Assembly: GCA_934097015.1 (NCBI GenBank)
Contig: CAKONF010000031.1
Location: 1 to 12,191, forward strand
DNA: 12,191 nucleotides
From: an uncultured Bacilli bacterium
GTDB lineage: Bacteria > Bacillota_I > Bacilli_A > RF39 > UBA660
Direction of reading: 5' to 3'
A program made the position numbers and the translations under genes. Positions 1 to 6,008 of this stretch are shown here, in pieces; position 1 is the first letter of the stretch; each line of letters begins with the position of its first letter. The notes under the pieces are model-generated. The model was not told the DNA's origin, did not search any database, and saw nothing but the letters and a program-made list of their open reading frames with translations.

Positions 1-188
1 TATTTCCAGTGTTTGATGAAGAAAAGTTTCATGAGAATGAAAAGAGAGAAAAGTTTGAACAAGGTTTAGAGCAAGGACAAGAAGCAAACCGTTTAGAAAT
101 TGCTAGAAATCTTAAATTAGATGGATTTTCAAATGAAAAAATTATTAAACTAACTAATATAACAGAAGAACAAGTTATGGAATTATAA
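1..188 (+). CDS. C-terminal fragment of Rpn-family (PD-(D/E)XK) nuclease / putative transposase
   Basis: The frame is open from the left edge (first full codon at 3) to a TAA at 186-188, so only about the last 61 residues are present and the start and catalytic domain lie outside. The visible tail is highly charged (EKREKFEQGLEQGQEANR) and ends in a short helical block with the pattern GFSNEKIIKLTNITEEQV. That combination, a Gln/Glu/Gly-rich linker followed by a 'G-[FL]-S-x-E-x-I-x-x-x-T-x-[LI]-[ST]-x-E-x-[IV]' helix-turn-helix-like tail, is typical of the recombination-promoting nuclease / PDDEXK transposase family in Firmicutes. These proteins are DNA endonucleases linked to RecA-independent recombination. 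The family call rests on the tail alone, because the nuclease motifs cannot be checked here. The last codons also form the left arm of a terminator hairpin. Confidence 0.6.
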   Translation, partial: FPVFDEEKFHENEKREKFEQGLEQGQEANRLEIARNLKLDGFSNEKIIKLTNITEEQVMEL

Positions 189-198
189 CTTGTTTTTT
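169..198 (+). terminator. Intrinsic terminator of the Rpn-like gene
   Basis: A perfect 10-bp stem (AACAAGTTAT at 169-178 with ATAACTTGTT at 185-194) encloses the 6-nt loop GGAATT and runs into T6 at 193-198. The hairpin starts inside the coding sequence, and the stop codon 186-188 lies in its right arm. It therefore ends the plus-strand transcript right at the end of the gene. Confidence 0.8.
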
Positions 199-201
199 AG
201 T

Positions 202-225
202 ATGACCGTAAAAATGACCGTAAAA
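202..225 (+). repeat. Tandem 12-bp repeat (2 copies)
   Basis: ATGACCGTAAAA occurs twice without a spacer (202-213 and 214-225) in the short gap between the Rpn-like gene and the tRNA gene. Read from 202 it gives a 12-codon mini-frame (MTVKMTVKENHI, stop 238-240) with no ribosome binding site, so I do not call it a gene. It could be slippage or the remnant of a coding end or attachment region beside the tRNA. No function is shown. Confidence 0.6.
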
Positions 226-238
226 GAAAATCACATAT

Positions 239-262
239 AAAAAAACACCTTAAAATAAGGCA
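239..262 (-). terminator. Terminator of the tRNA-Ala transcript
   Basis: Read on the minus strand, a hairpin with stem CCTTA/TAAGG (plus-strand arms 256-260 and 248-252) is extended by two G-U/U-G pairs. It is followed by a T tract (plus-strand A7 at 239-245). It sits 15 nt past the tRNA CCA end. The stem is short, so this is a moderate-strength call. Confidence 0.6.
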
Positions 263-277
263 TTTTAATATCATTTT

Positions 278-354
278 TGGTGGAGAATAAGGGACTCGAA
301 CCCTTGACCCCCACGGTGCAAGCGTGATGCTCTAGCCAACTGAGCTAATTCCCC
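278..354 (-). tRNA. tRNA-Ala (anticodon UGC)
   Basis: The minus strand folds into a full 77-nt cloverleaf. The acceptor stem is GGGGAAT/ATTCTCC, the D stem GCTC/GAGC, the anticodon stem TCACG/CGTGG with 7-nt loop CTTGCAC, and the T stem AAGGG/CCCTT with loop TTCGAGT. The discriminator is A and CCA is encoded. U33 is followed by UGC, which reads GCA (and other GCN) alanine codons. The acceptor stem has the G3-U70 pair, the main identity element of tRNA-Ala, which confirms the assignment. It has its own promoter (370-398) and terminator (239-262), so it looks like a single-gene unit. Confidence 0.97.
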
Positions 355-369
355 ATAAACGATAAATTA

Positions 370-398
370 ATTTTACAATAAAAATTTATCTATGTCAA
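370..398 (-). promoter_or_regulatory. Sigma-A promoter of tRNA-Ala
   Basis: On the minus strand a perfect -35 TTGACA (393-398) is separated by 17 bp from TAAAAT (370-375). The predicted start is about 8 nt before the mature tRNA 5' end at 354. The -35 box contains the TGA stop codon (395-397) of the upstream YolD-like gene. Confidence 0.75.
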
Positions 399-724
399 TT
401 ACTTTTTTCAAAAAAATTAGTAATTTTTAAAATTTGATTAAAAAAAATATGATTTTTGTTAAATGTAATGTATTTTTTAGTAATATTTATATTATTTATA
501 AAACCAATTAATTTAATAATTTTAAAATTATTATAAATATATAAATTAACTTTTAAATGATTAGTGTAAGCTTCAAATATATAATCATTTAAATAATTTA
601 TTTGATCTTCTGAAAGAGTTGGTTTTTCTACTATATTTCTTTTTTTAGATAAATCATTAAGTATTACTTTATCACTTATAACTGAATTGAATGGTTCCCA
701 TTTTATATAACCTCTATCTTGCAT
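395..724 (-). CDS. YolD-like protein, partner of Y-family polymerase
   Basis: This 109-aa protein begins MQDRGYIKWEPFNSV and continues LSEDQINYLNDYIFEAY. The 'RG-x-IKW-x-PF' opening and the later Asp/Glu-Gln-Ile helix are the hallmark of the YolD-like family (PF08863), small proteins encoded with UvrX/YqjW-type translesion polymerases in Bacillus and functionally compared with UmuD. The C-terminal part (roughly residues 55-105), rich in Ile/Asn/Lys, is predicted to be beta strands and is poorly conserved in the family. The ATG is preceded by GGAGG (729-733) with 5-nt spacing. The start lies inside the last codons of the polymerase gene (11-nt overlap), so the two are translationally coupled and share the SOS promoter at 1997-2025. 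The polymerase-then-YolD order matches Bacillus uvrX-yolD and yqjW-yqjX. Confidence 0.85.
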   Translation of the reverse strand: MQDRGYIKWEPFNSVISDKVILNDLSKKRNIVEKPTLSEDQINYLNDYIFEAYTNHLKVNLYIYNNFKIIKLIGFINNINITKKYITFNKNHIFFNQILKITNFFEKSN

Positions 725-1979
725 TATGACCTCCTATTTTATTGTTTCTAGATTTTATTGTAGAAGTCGATAATAAACTTGTTGCGGACAATACACTATT
801 ATTTCCATATTTATCGTTTATTTCATCAATTGCTGTACTTAAATTGTTTTTCTTATCAACATCATTAATTTGTTCAAATAAATTTAATTGTATATGGTCG
901 TTTTTTTCTAATTTAGATAAACTAATACCAATTTTTCTAACTGGCATATTTTCTTCATAATAAGAATTAAAAACATTTAATAATGTTTTATATAATATGT
1001 TTTCATCATTTGTTTCTTGGTCTAATTTTTTTGAAACATTGAAATTTCCTCCTATATGTTTTGAATATCCTACAAATAAAGAAATTCTTTTAGTAAGTAA
1101 TTTTTCTTTTCTTAATCTTCTTAAAAGTAAACTTAATACTTCTTTTATAATTAATAATATATCATTGTTATAATAATCTTTGTATAGTACTTGACTGTTA
1201 GATATGCTTTTTTCTTTTGCATTATGTTTAAAATCGCTTATCTTGCTTAAATCAATACCATTTGAGTGATACCAAAGTTCTTCGCCAATTATTCCAAATT
1301 TTTCTTTTAATTTTAATTTATTATATTTGGCGATGTCTCCTATAGAATAAATACCTAAATTATTTAAATTTTTTTCCATTCTTTTTCCGATTCCCCACAT
1401 ATCTGATAATGGTTTTATATTCCATAATTTTGTTTCTACATCATTATATGTCCATTCTGCTATAAAATCTTTGTTATGTTTAGCTTCTATATCCATTGCT
1501 ACTTTTGCTAATAACAGATTTGGACCTATACCACTAGTTGCATAAAGACCTGTTTTTTTATAAATACTTTTCATTATATCTAATGCTAATTCTTTAGTAG
1601 TTTTATTATATAATTTCAAATAATTTGTAACATCTAAAAAACATTCATCGATAGAATATATATGTAAATCTTCGATTGCTACATAGTCTAAGTATACATC
1701 AACTACTTCTTTACTTTTTTCTATATATAAACTCATTCTAGGACGTACAGTAATATAATTAATATTCTTTGGAATTTCATATATTCTTCCTCGTGATTTA
1801 ACTCCAAATTTTTTCATGTATGGTGTAATAGCTAGAGTTATTGCTCCCTCTCTATTTGGTTCTGCTACTACAAGTGGAGTAGTAAATGGATTTAAATTTC
1901 TTTCAACACATTCACATGATGCAAAGAAACTTTTTAAATCTATACAAATAATATTTCTCTTTATTTTTAATTCATCCAT
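714..1979 (-). CDS. Y-family translesion DNA polymerase (UvrX/YqjW-like, UmuC/DinB superfamily)
   Basis: This is an error-prone DNA polymerase that copies past lesions. Numbered from ATG 1979 (421 aa), the palm begins NIICIDLKSFFASCE, with the first catalytic Asp at 14 and the FF steric gate at 18-19. The second metal-binding pair is in YSIDECFLDV (Asp111, Glu112). A helix-hairpin-helix-like stretch (PLSDMWGIGKRMEKNLNNLGI) follows, then the little-finger region. QLNLF near residue 364 is a textbook beta-clamp binding motif. Starts are also possible at GTG 1988 and ATG 1985, but AGGTG (1986-1990) is 6 nt before ATG 1979, which I prefer. The long 'RNEGAI'-type N-terminal region (PNREGAI) and the YolD partner fit the Firmicutes UvrX/YqjW branch rather than DinB/PolIV. 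Expression should be SOS-controlled through the LexA box at 2003-2016. Confidence 0.9.
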   Translation of the reverse strand: MDELKIKRNIICIDLKSFFASCECVERNLNPFTTPLVVAEPNREGAITLAITPYMKKFGVKSRGRIYEIPKNINYITVRPRMSLYIEKSKEVVDVYLDYVAIEDLHIYSIDECFLDVTNYLKLYNKTTKELALDIMKSIYKKTGLYATSGIGPNLLLAKVAMDIEAKHNKDFIAEWTYNDVETKLWNIKPLSDMWGIGKRMEKNLNNLGIYSIGDIAKYNKLKLKEKFGIIGEELWYHSNGIDLSKISDFKHNAKEKSISNSQVLYKDYYNNDILLIIKEVLSLLLRRLRKEKLLTKRISLFVGYSKHIGGNFNVSKKLDQETNDENILYKTLLNVFNSYYEENMPVRKIGISLSKLEKNDHIQLNLFEQINDVDKKNNLSTAIDEINDKYGNNSVLSATSLLSTSTIKSRNNKIGGHNAR

Positions 1980-1996
1980 TTCCATCACCTAATTCA

Positions 1997-2025
1997 ATTA
2001 TAAATACATATGTTCGATATGTCAA
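1997..2025 (-). promoter_or_regulatory. Perfect-consensus sigma-A promoter of the polymerase/YolD operon
   Basis: Minus strand: TTGACA (2020-2025), 17-bp spacer, TATAAT (1997-2002), which is fully consensus. The predicted start is near 1990, directly at the AGGTG ribosome binding site, so the leader would be only about 11 nt before ATG 1979. A LexA-type operator occupies most of the spacer. A strong promoter held off by a repressor is typical of SOS genes. Confidence 0.85.
2003..2016 (-). promoter_or_regulatory. LexA (SOS) box
   Basis: The minus strand reads CGAACATATGTATT. Against the Firmicutes LexA consensus CGAACRNRYGTTYG it matches 12 of 14 positions. The left half-site is perfect, and the mismatches are in the right half. 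It lies between the -35 and -10 boxes of the polymerase promoter, where LexA would block RNA polymerase. Confidence 0.8.
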
Positions 2026-2061
2026 TTGGTATTAAATTCCAATTTTACTGTATTTCAATTC

Positions 2062-2090
2062 TTGACCTACATTCTTTTTTTTGATACCAT
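2062..2090 (+). promoter_or_regulatory. Probable promoter of the 2110-4434 operon
   Basis: TTGACC (2062-2067), 17 bp, TACCAT (2085-2090). The -35 is good (5/6) and the -10 weak (4/6). The predicted start is about 2097, just at GGTG (2097-2100), the likely ribosome binding site for ATG 2110. It faces away from the SOS promoter, with roughly 35 bp between the two -35 boxes. Confidence 0.45.
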
Positions 2091-2109
2091 AAATGTGGTG
2101 ATTAATAGT

Positions 2110-2952
2110 ATGAGTAAATATCATTTATGTTATGAAGAACAAGATACTGTAAAAGTAATTAATTTATATAATTTAGTATCTATATTAAATTTAAATATAG
2201 AAAAAAACATTGGTAAAAATAATCAAGCAGATTTAAAAGATATAGATATGATAACATCTAAATTTAATAGTATGAATGAATTATTAATATTTTTAAAAAA
2301 TAATAATTTAGTACCAAAAAATATTTCAAGTGTTTTTATTACTAAGACTGATTTAAATTTGATTCCTAACTATATTGTATATAAAAAAAATTATGAGTGT
2401 TTAAATGAAGATTATATTGCTTCTAGAAAAAAAGATTATGAGTATATTTATTCTGTTTCTAAATACTATTATGACGATACTATATATAAATTAAATAATC
2501 TTAAAAGTTATGATGAAACTAGTTATAGAAAATATTTAATGAGTACTAAAAATATATTAGATGTTATAAAGGCTAATTGTAGAAATGCTAGAAGTGATGA
2601 TTTTGATAATAAAGATTATGATGAAAATATTGAAGAATTAAAAAGGATAATATTTTATGATCATAATAAGTTTAGCTATAGAAAGGCACATTTATTTGCT
2701 CTTACGAATATATCATTTAGTCATAATATGTTAAAAGAATTTGATGGTTATAAAGAATATAATTATGATAATAATAATTATGATGATGAAGAAACAATTA
2801 CTAAAGAAGAAATGGAAATAATAAATTTGAGAAATATGAAAAAATTTGTAGAAGAAAATAGGGAACTTATAGATGGTAATGATTACTATAAATCTTTTTC
2901 TAAAGAAGAATATGATGAATTTTTAAAAGAAAGTGCTAGAAGATTACATTGA
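2110..2952 (+). CDS. Unrecognised acidic, Asn/Tyr-rich protein
   Basis: This is a 280-aa protein beginning MSKYHLCYEEQD. I do not recognise its family. It has no signal peptide, no clear membrane segment and no catalytic motif I can name. It is rich in Asp, Glu, Asn, Lys and Tyr, with a low-complexity acidic stretch (YNYDNNNYDDEET, about residues 213-225) between two helical parts, so it is probably cytosolic with a disordered linker. An in-frame ATG at 2026 would place the first 28 residues over the promoter and lacks a ribosome binding site, so I chose ATG 2110, preceded by GGTG with 9-nt spacing. GTG 2098 is a weaker alternative. Its TGA (2950-2952) is one base before the ATG of the recombinase gene, indicating coupled translation. 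Confidence 0.7.
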   Translation: MSKYHLCYEEQDTVKVINLYNLVSILNLNIEKNIGKNNQADLKDIDMITSKFNSMNELLIFLKNNNLVPKNISSVFITKTDLNLIPNYIVYKKNYECLNEDYIASRKKDYEYIYSVSKYYYDDTIYKLNNLKSYDETSYRKYLMSTKNILDVIKANCRNARSDDFDNKDYDENIEELKRIIFYDHNKFSYRKAHLFALTNISFSHNMLKEFDGYKEYNYDNNNYDDEETITKEEMEIINLRNMKKFVEENRELIDGNDYYKSFSKEEYDEFLKESARRLH

Positions 2953-2953
2953 T

Positions 2954-3823
2954 ATGAAAGATGAATTTTTAGATTATTTACAAAATATAAAAAAATATAG
3001 TGAAAATACTATAATAAATTATGAATTAGATTTAGAAAAATATGAAGTTTTTTTAAAAAATAATAAAAAAAATATATTTAAAATTGAATATAAAGATGTA
3101 CTTGATTTTATTAGTTATTTAAAAAAAGAACATAAGTCCTCTAGTATAAATAGATGTATAAGTAGCATAAGAAATTATTATAATTATTTGATGAAAGAAA
3201 ATTATACTGATAACAATCCATTTAAAATTGTTAAGGGAATGAAAAAAGAAAAAAAATTACCTGAATATTTTAAATATAATGAATATGTAGATTTATTAAA
3301 TAGTATAGATACAAATACGAATTTAGGCATAAGAAATAAATGTATATTTGAAGTACTTTTATGTACTGGGTGTAGATGTAATGAGTTAGTTAATATTAAA
3401 TTAAAAAATGTAGATTTAAATAATAAAGAAATTAAAGTAATTGGTAAAGGAAATAAAGAAAGAATTGTTTACTTAGGTAGTTATGCTGTTGATAGCATAA
3501 AAGATTATTTAAGTATTAGAAAAGAAATTTTAGGTACAAAAGATACAGAATATTTATTTATTAATCATTTAGGTAATAAAATTACAACTAGGGGGATAAG
3601 AGATATAATAGATAAAGTGTTATTAAAAAGTGCTAGTGATTTAAAAATAACACCACATACTTTCAGACATTCTTTTGCAACTATGTTATTAAATGAAGGT
3701 TGTGACTTAAAAAGTGTACAAGAACTTTTAGGACATGTATCACTTTCAACTACTAGTATATATACACATGTTTCTAATGAGGAACTTAAGAGAGTGTATT
3801 TACATACAAATCCAAGAAAATAG
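2954..3823 (+). CDS. Tyrosine site-specific recombinase, XerC/XerD type
   Basis: This 289-aa protein has the usual Xer length. An N-terminal SAM-like core-binding domain (about 1-85, YLQNIKKYSENTIINYELDL) is followed by the catalytic domain. All catalytic residues are visible (numbering from ATG 2954): Arg141 in CTGCRCNEL, Lys165 in GKGNKER, His235 and Arg238 in HTFRHS, His261 in LLGHVSLSTT and the nucleophile Tyr270 in SIYTHV. Xer proteins resolve chromosome dimers at dif, but phage-type integrases share the fold. The plain Xer length, intact core and lack of adjacent phage genes favour a housekeeping Xer. XerC, XerD and XerS cannot be separated by eye. GTG 2933 would add 7 residues but lies inside the upstream gene. 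No dif-like site was seen in the window. Confidence 0.9.
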   Translation: MKDEFLDYLQNIKKYSENTIINYELDLEKYEVFLKNNKKNIFKIEYKDVLDFISYLKKEHKSSSINRCISSIRNYYNYLMKENYTDNNPFKIVKGMKKEKKLPEYFKYNEYVDLLNSIDTNTNLGIRNKCIFEVLLCTGCRCNELVNIKLKNVDLNNKEIKVIGKGNKERIVYLGSYAVDSIKDYLSIRKEILGTKDTEYLFINHLGNKITTRGIRDIIDKVLLKSASDLKITPHTFRHSFATMLLNEGCDLKSVQELLGHVSLSTTSIYTHVSNEELKRVYLHTNPRK

Positions 3824-3839
3824 AAAAAGAGGTATAGAT

Positions 3840-4031
3840 ATGATAAATTTTAAAGATGGAAAAATTAGTGAAGAAGAAAAGGAATTATTTTATAAAGAAG
3901 TTTTAGAAAAGAGAGAAGACTATATTATAAATCAAATGGATAAAAAAGAATTAAGTCAAATAAAAGAAAAAATTATTGATAAAGAAATTGATTTTAATAA
4001 AGAAAAAGAGAAAAATAAATATGGAAAGTAA
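3840..4031 (+). CDS. Small charged hypothetical protein (63 aa)
   Basis: The protein begins MINFKDGKISEEEKELFYKEVLEKRED and is almost entirely Lys/Glu-rich helix, with no signal peptide or membrane segment. I do not recognise a family. AGAGGT (3828-3833) lies 6 nt before ATG 3840. The same frame is open upstream to ATG 3735, but that part overlaps the recombinase in another frame and has no ribosome binding site, so I reject it. It follows the recombinase stop by 16 nt, and its end overlaps the next gene by 11 nt. The compact spacing and good ribosome binding site argue that it is a real gene. A helical adaptor role is only a guess. Confidence 0.6.
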   Translation: MINFKDGKISEEEKELFYKEVLEKREDYIINQMDKKELSQIKEKIIDKEIDFNKEKEKNKYGK

Positions 4032-4434
4032 TATTATATATGATTTATATAGTGAAAAAAGAGAGTATTTAATAGATTTACTTAAAGATTATGTTAGATT
4101 ATATATAAAAACTTTTGTTTTAATAAAGAATAGTAAAGTTATTAGAAAAGATTTAACTAATTTAATTAAAGATTATATAAATTTTGATAAATTAGAAACA
4201 AAGGTTTTAAATAATTTAATAGTATGTAAAGATGAAGCTGTTTTTAATGAAATATTAGAAGAGTTAAACGAAATGTTTTTTAGAATATTTAATTATAATG
4301 AATATGTTATAAATGGTTATGAAGAAATGTTTGAAATGAATGATGTTAGTAGAGCAGTTGTTCCTAAAAAAGATTTTAGAGTACTTGAAAAGAGTATTGT
4401 AAATGATTATATTAATAAAATAAGAAATAGTTAA
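4021..4434 (+). CDS. Hypothetical helical protein (137 aa)
   Basis: The protein begins MESNIIYDLYSEKREYLIDLLKDYV and appears all-helical, with several Leu/Ile/Asp/Tyr amphipathic segments and no membrane segment, Cys or His motif. I do not recognise the family. ATG 4021 is inside the last codons of the upstream 63-aa gene (11-nt overlap), so its translation is probably coupled. An in-frame ATG at 3976 would put 15 Lys/Ile-rich residues deeper into the upstream gene and looks spurious. It is the last gene of the operon with the Xer recombinase, and the next promoter begins 10 nt after its stop. Confidence 0.65.
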   Translation: MESNIIYDLYSEKREYLIDLLKDYVRLYIKTFVLIKNSKVIRKDLTNLIKDYINFDKLETKVLNNLIVCKDEAVFNEILEELNEMFFRIFNYNEYVINGYEEMFEMNDVSRAVVPKKDFRVLEKSIVNDYINKIRNS

Positions 4435-4444
4435 CCAAAAAAGG

Positions 4445-4472
4445 TTGACATATAATTAATATGTAGTATAAT
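4445..4472 (+). promoter_or_regulatory. Perfect-consensus promoter of rpsP operon
   Basis: TTGACA (4445-4450), 16-bp spacer, TATAAT (4467-4472). The predicted start near 4479 leaves a leader of about 15 nt, consisting almost only of the AAGGAGGA ribosome binding site (4483-4490) before ATG 4495. A strong constitutive promoter suits a ribosomal protein gene. Confidence 0.85.
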
Positions 4473-4494
4473 TAATATTGTTAAGGAGGAAATT

Positions 4495-4770
4495 ATGGCT
4501 GTTAAATTAAGACTTAAAAGAATGGGTTCAAAACAAAAACCATTTTATAGAATAGTTGCTGCAGATTCTAGAAGTCCTAGAGATGGTAGATTTATTGAAA
4601 CTGTAGGTACTTATAATCCAATTTTAAAAGATAATAATATAACTGTTGATGAAGAAAAAGTTATGAAATGGATTGGAAACGGAGCACAACCAACTGATAC
4701 TGTTAAAAATATTTTAAGTAAAAGTGGTGTTTGGGCTAAAATAAAAAACTATAAAAAAGAAGGTAAATAA
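4495..4770 (+). CDS. rpsP: 30S ribosomal protein S16
   Basis: The 91-aa protein begins MAVKLRLKRMGSKQKPFYRIVAADSR and continues SPRDGRFIETVGTYNP, the diagnostic N-terminal half of bacterial S16. It is a small-subunit protein that binds 16S rRNA in the body domain and helps assembly. Length is as expected (80-100 aa) and it is complete. The ribosome binding site AGGAGG is 5 nt before the ATG. It is first in an operon with khpA, as in most Firmicutes, but rimM, trmD and rplS, which usually follow, are not here. Confidence 0.97.
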   Translation: MAVKLRLKRMGSKQKPFYRIVAADSRSPRDGRFIETVGTYNPILKDNNITVDEEKVMKWIGNGAQPTDTVKNILSKSGVWAKIKNYKKEGK

Positions 4771-4772
4771 AA

Positions 4773-5024
4773 ATGATTGAAGATTTAAAATTATTTACTG
4801 AAGAATTAGTAAAGAGTCTAGTTATGGAACCTGATTTAGTTAAAGTACAAGATTTTCAAGATGAGGATGAAAATCCTATAATTGAAATTATGGTAAGTGA
4901 TAACGATATGGGTAGAGTAATTGGAAAAAGTGGTAAGAATGCAAAAGCTATTAGAACATTGATACAAGCTACTGCATTTAATAAAGGAATAAAAAGAGTT
5001 AGAATAAATATAGATTCATTTTAA
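4773..5024 (+). CDS. khpA: KH-domain RNA-binding protein KhpA
   Basis: This 83-aa protein is a single type II KH domain. The RNA-binding GxxG loop is in RVIGKSGKNAKAIRTLI (about residues 48-64), and the N-terminus (MIEDLKLFTEELVKSLV) matches the YlqC/KhpA family. KhpA, often with KhpB/Jag, binds RNA and affects cell-size and division control in Gram-positive bacteria. It starts 2 nt after the rpsP stop, with GAAGG near the end of rpsP serving as ribosome binding site, so it is co-transcribed and probably co-translated with rpsP. The rpsP-khpA pairing is widely conserved and supports the call. Confidence 0.93.
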   Translation: MIEDLKLFTEELVKSLVMEPDLVKVQDFQDEDENPIIEIMVSDNDMGRVIGKSGKNAKAIRTLIQATAFNKGIKRVRINIDSF

Positions 5025-5052
5025 TTCTTTTTTCTTTTCTGGAAGTGATTTT

Positions 5053-5970
5053 ATGGGAGAAATTAGTTATTTTGATAAAGTAATGTCAATTGATACAAGA
5101 AGAGAACTTAAAACAAATTATTTTTGTTGGTTATATCCATTTACTAATGAAAACATTAAAGGATATTATGATAAAATTAATTTTAATAATAAAAAAGTTT
5201 TATGTGTAGCATCTAGTGGAGATCATTTGTTAAATTTAATATTACATGGTTCAAGAAATATTACTGCATTTGATTCTAATCCTTTGGCAAAAATGTACGT
5301 TGAGTTAAAAATTGGTGCAATAAAAGTATTATCTTTAGAAGAATTTATTTTATTTTTTTATAATAAATCAAGATTTAATATAAAAGATGAATATTTAAAT
5401 AAAAATATATATGAGAAAATTAGAGAAGAACTAGAAAGTGATGTTAAATTATTTTGGGACTATGTATTTTTAAATTATAATAATAAACAATTATATAAAT
5501 CTTTCTTATTTACTGATGACTTTTTAGATATTAAAACTTTATTAAAAGTAAATGAATATTTAAATGATGTTAATTATAATAATTTAAAAGATTTATTAAA
5601 GTATACTAAAATAAATTATTTAGATAAAAACTTATTAGAATTAAAAAATACTAATTATGATATTATACTATTATCTAATATATTAGGTTATTTTGATATG
5701 TATTTTGAAGATAAAATAAGTTATTTTAAAGAAATTAAAAGAATATTATTTAATTTAAAAAATAAAAACAATATAATTGTTGTATCATATTTGTATTCAA
5801 GACTATTAAATTTAACAAACTCTTTTGGACTTTATGATAAAGATAATGTTGAAAATATATTAAATGATAATTATTTTTATATTACTTTTGATAGTATAGA
5901 AAAATTAAAAAATCAATTGCTAGCAAAAACCTTTAGTTTGGAAAGTGATAAAGTTTTAATTTATAAATAA
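5053..5970 (+). CDS. DUF3419-like (BtaA-type) SAM-dependent transferase-fold protein
   Basis: The protein is 305 aa. Residues 49-90 contain a Rossmann methyltransferase core: motif I KVLCVASSGDHLLNLIL, then LHGSRNITAFDSNPLAKMYVELK with the SAM-binding acidic residue (Asp74) and an invariant-looking NP. A later motif YDIILLSNILGYFD (202-215) corresponds to the strand 4 region. The 'SSGD...HG...DSNP...ELK' spacing resembles DUF3419/BtaA, enzymes that transfer the 3-amino-3-carboxypropyl group of SAM to diacylglycerol for betaine lipids. The substrate here is unknown, and BtaA activity is inference from the fold. The WLYPFTNENI segment near the N-terminus looks like a family signature. GGAAGTGA lies 4 nt before the ATG. 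It replaces rimM/trmD downstream of khpA and ends at the bidirectional terminator. Confidence 0.6.
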   Translation: MGEISYFDKVMSIDTRRELKTNYFCWLYPFTNENIKGYYDKINFNNKKVLCVASSGDHLLNLILHGSRNITAFDSNPLAKMYVELKIGAIKVLSLEEFILFFYNKSRFNIKDEYLNKNIYEKIREELESDVKLFWDYVFLNYNNKQLYKSFLFTDDFLDIKTLLKVNEYLNDVNYNNLKDLLKYTKINYLDKNLLELKNTNYDIILLSNILGYFDMYFEDKISYFKEIKRILFNLKNKNNIIVVSYLYSRLLNLTNSFGLYDKDNVENILNDNYFYITFDSIEKLKNQLLAKTFSLESDKVLIYK

Positions 5971-6008
5971 AAGAAGCTTAATGTTATTTATAAGCTTCTT
6001 CTTTTATT
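5971..6008. terminator. Bidirectional terminator between convergent genes
   Basis: A perfect 10-bp stem AAGAAGCTTA (5971-5980)/TAAGCTTCTT (5991-6000) has a 10-nt loop. CTTTTATT follows on the plus strand, and TTATTTATAA follows when read on the minus strand. It starts at the base after the plus-strand stop (5968-5970). Its loop holds the stop codon (5984-5986) of the minus-strand lipoprotein gene, whose last codons form the right arm. It serves both converging operons. Confidence 0.75.

Noticed and set aside
742..960. Plus-strand open frame opposite the Y-family polymerase
   Set aside because: It is antisense to a well-supported gene, has no family resemblance and no ribosome binding site, and reflects AT-rich codon bias.
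2026..2109. In-frame extension of the 280-aa protein from ATG 2026
   Set aside because: It overlaps the predicted promoter at 2062-2090 and has no ribosome binding site. ATG 2110 has GGTG at a usable distance.
2933..2953. GTG 2933 as start of the tyrosine recombinase
   Set aside because: It lies inside the upstream gene. ATG 2954 just after the upstream stop gives a normal Xer N-terminus.
4431..4446. AACC-A6-GGTT hairpin before the rpsP promoter as a terminator
   Set aside because: The stem is only 4 bp, no T tract follows, and its right arm overlaps the -35 box.
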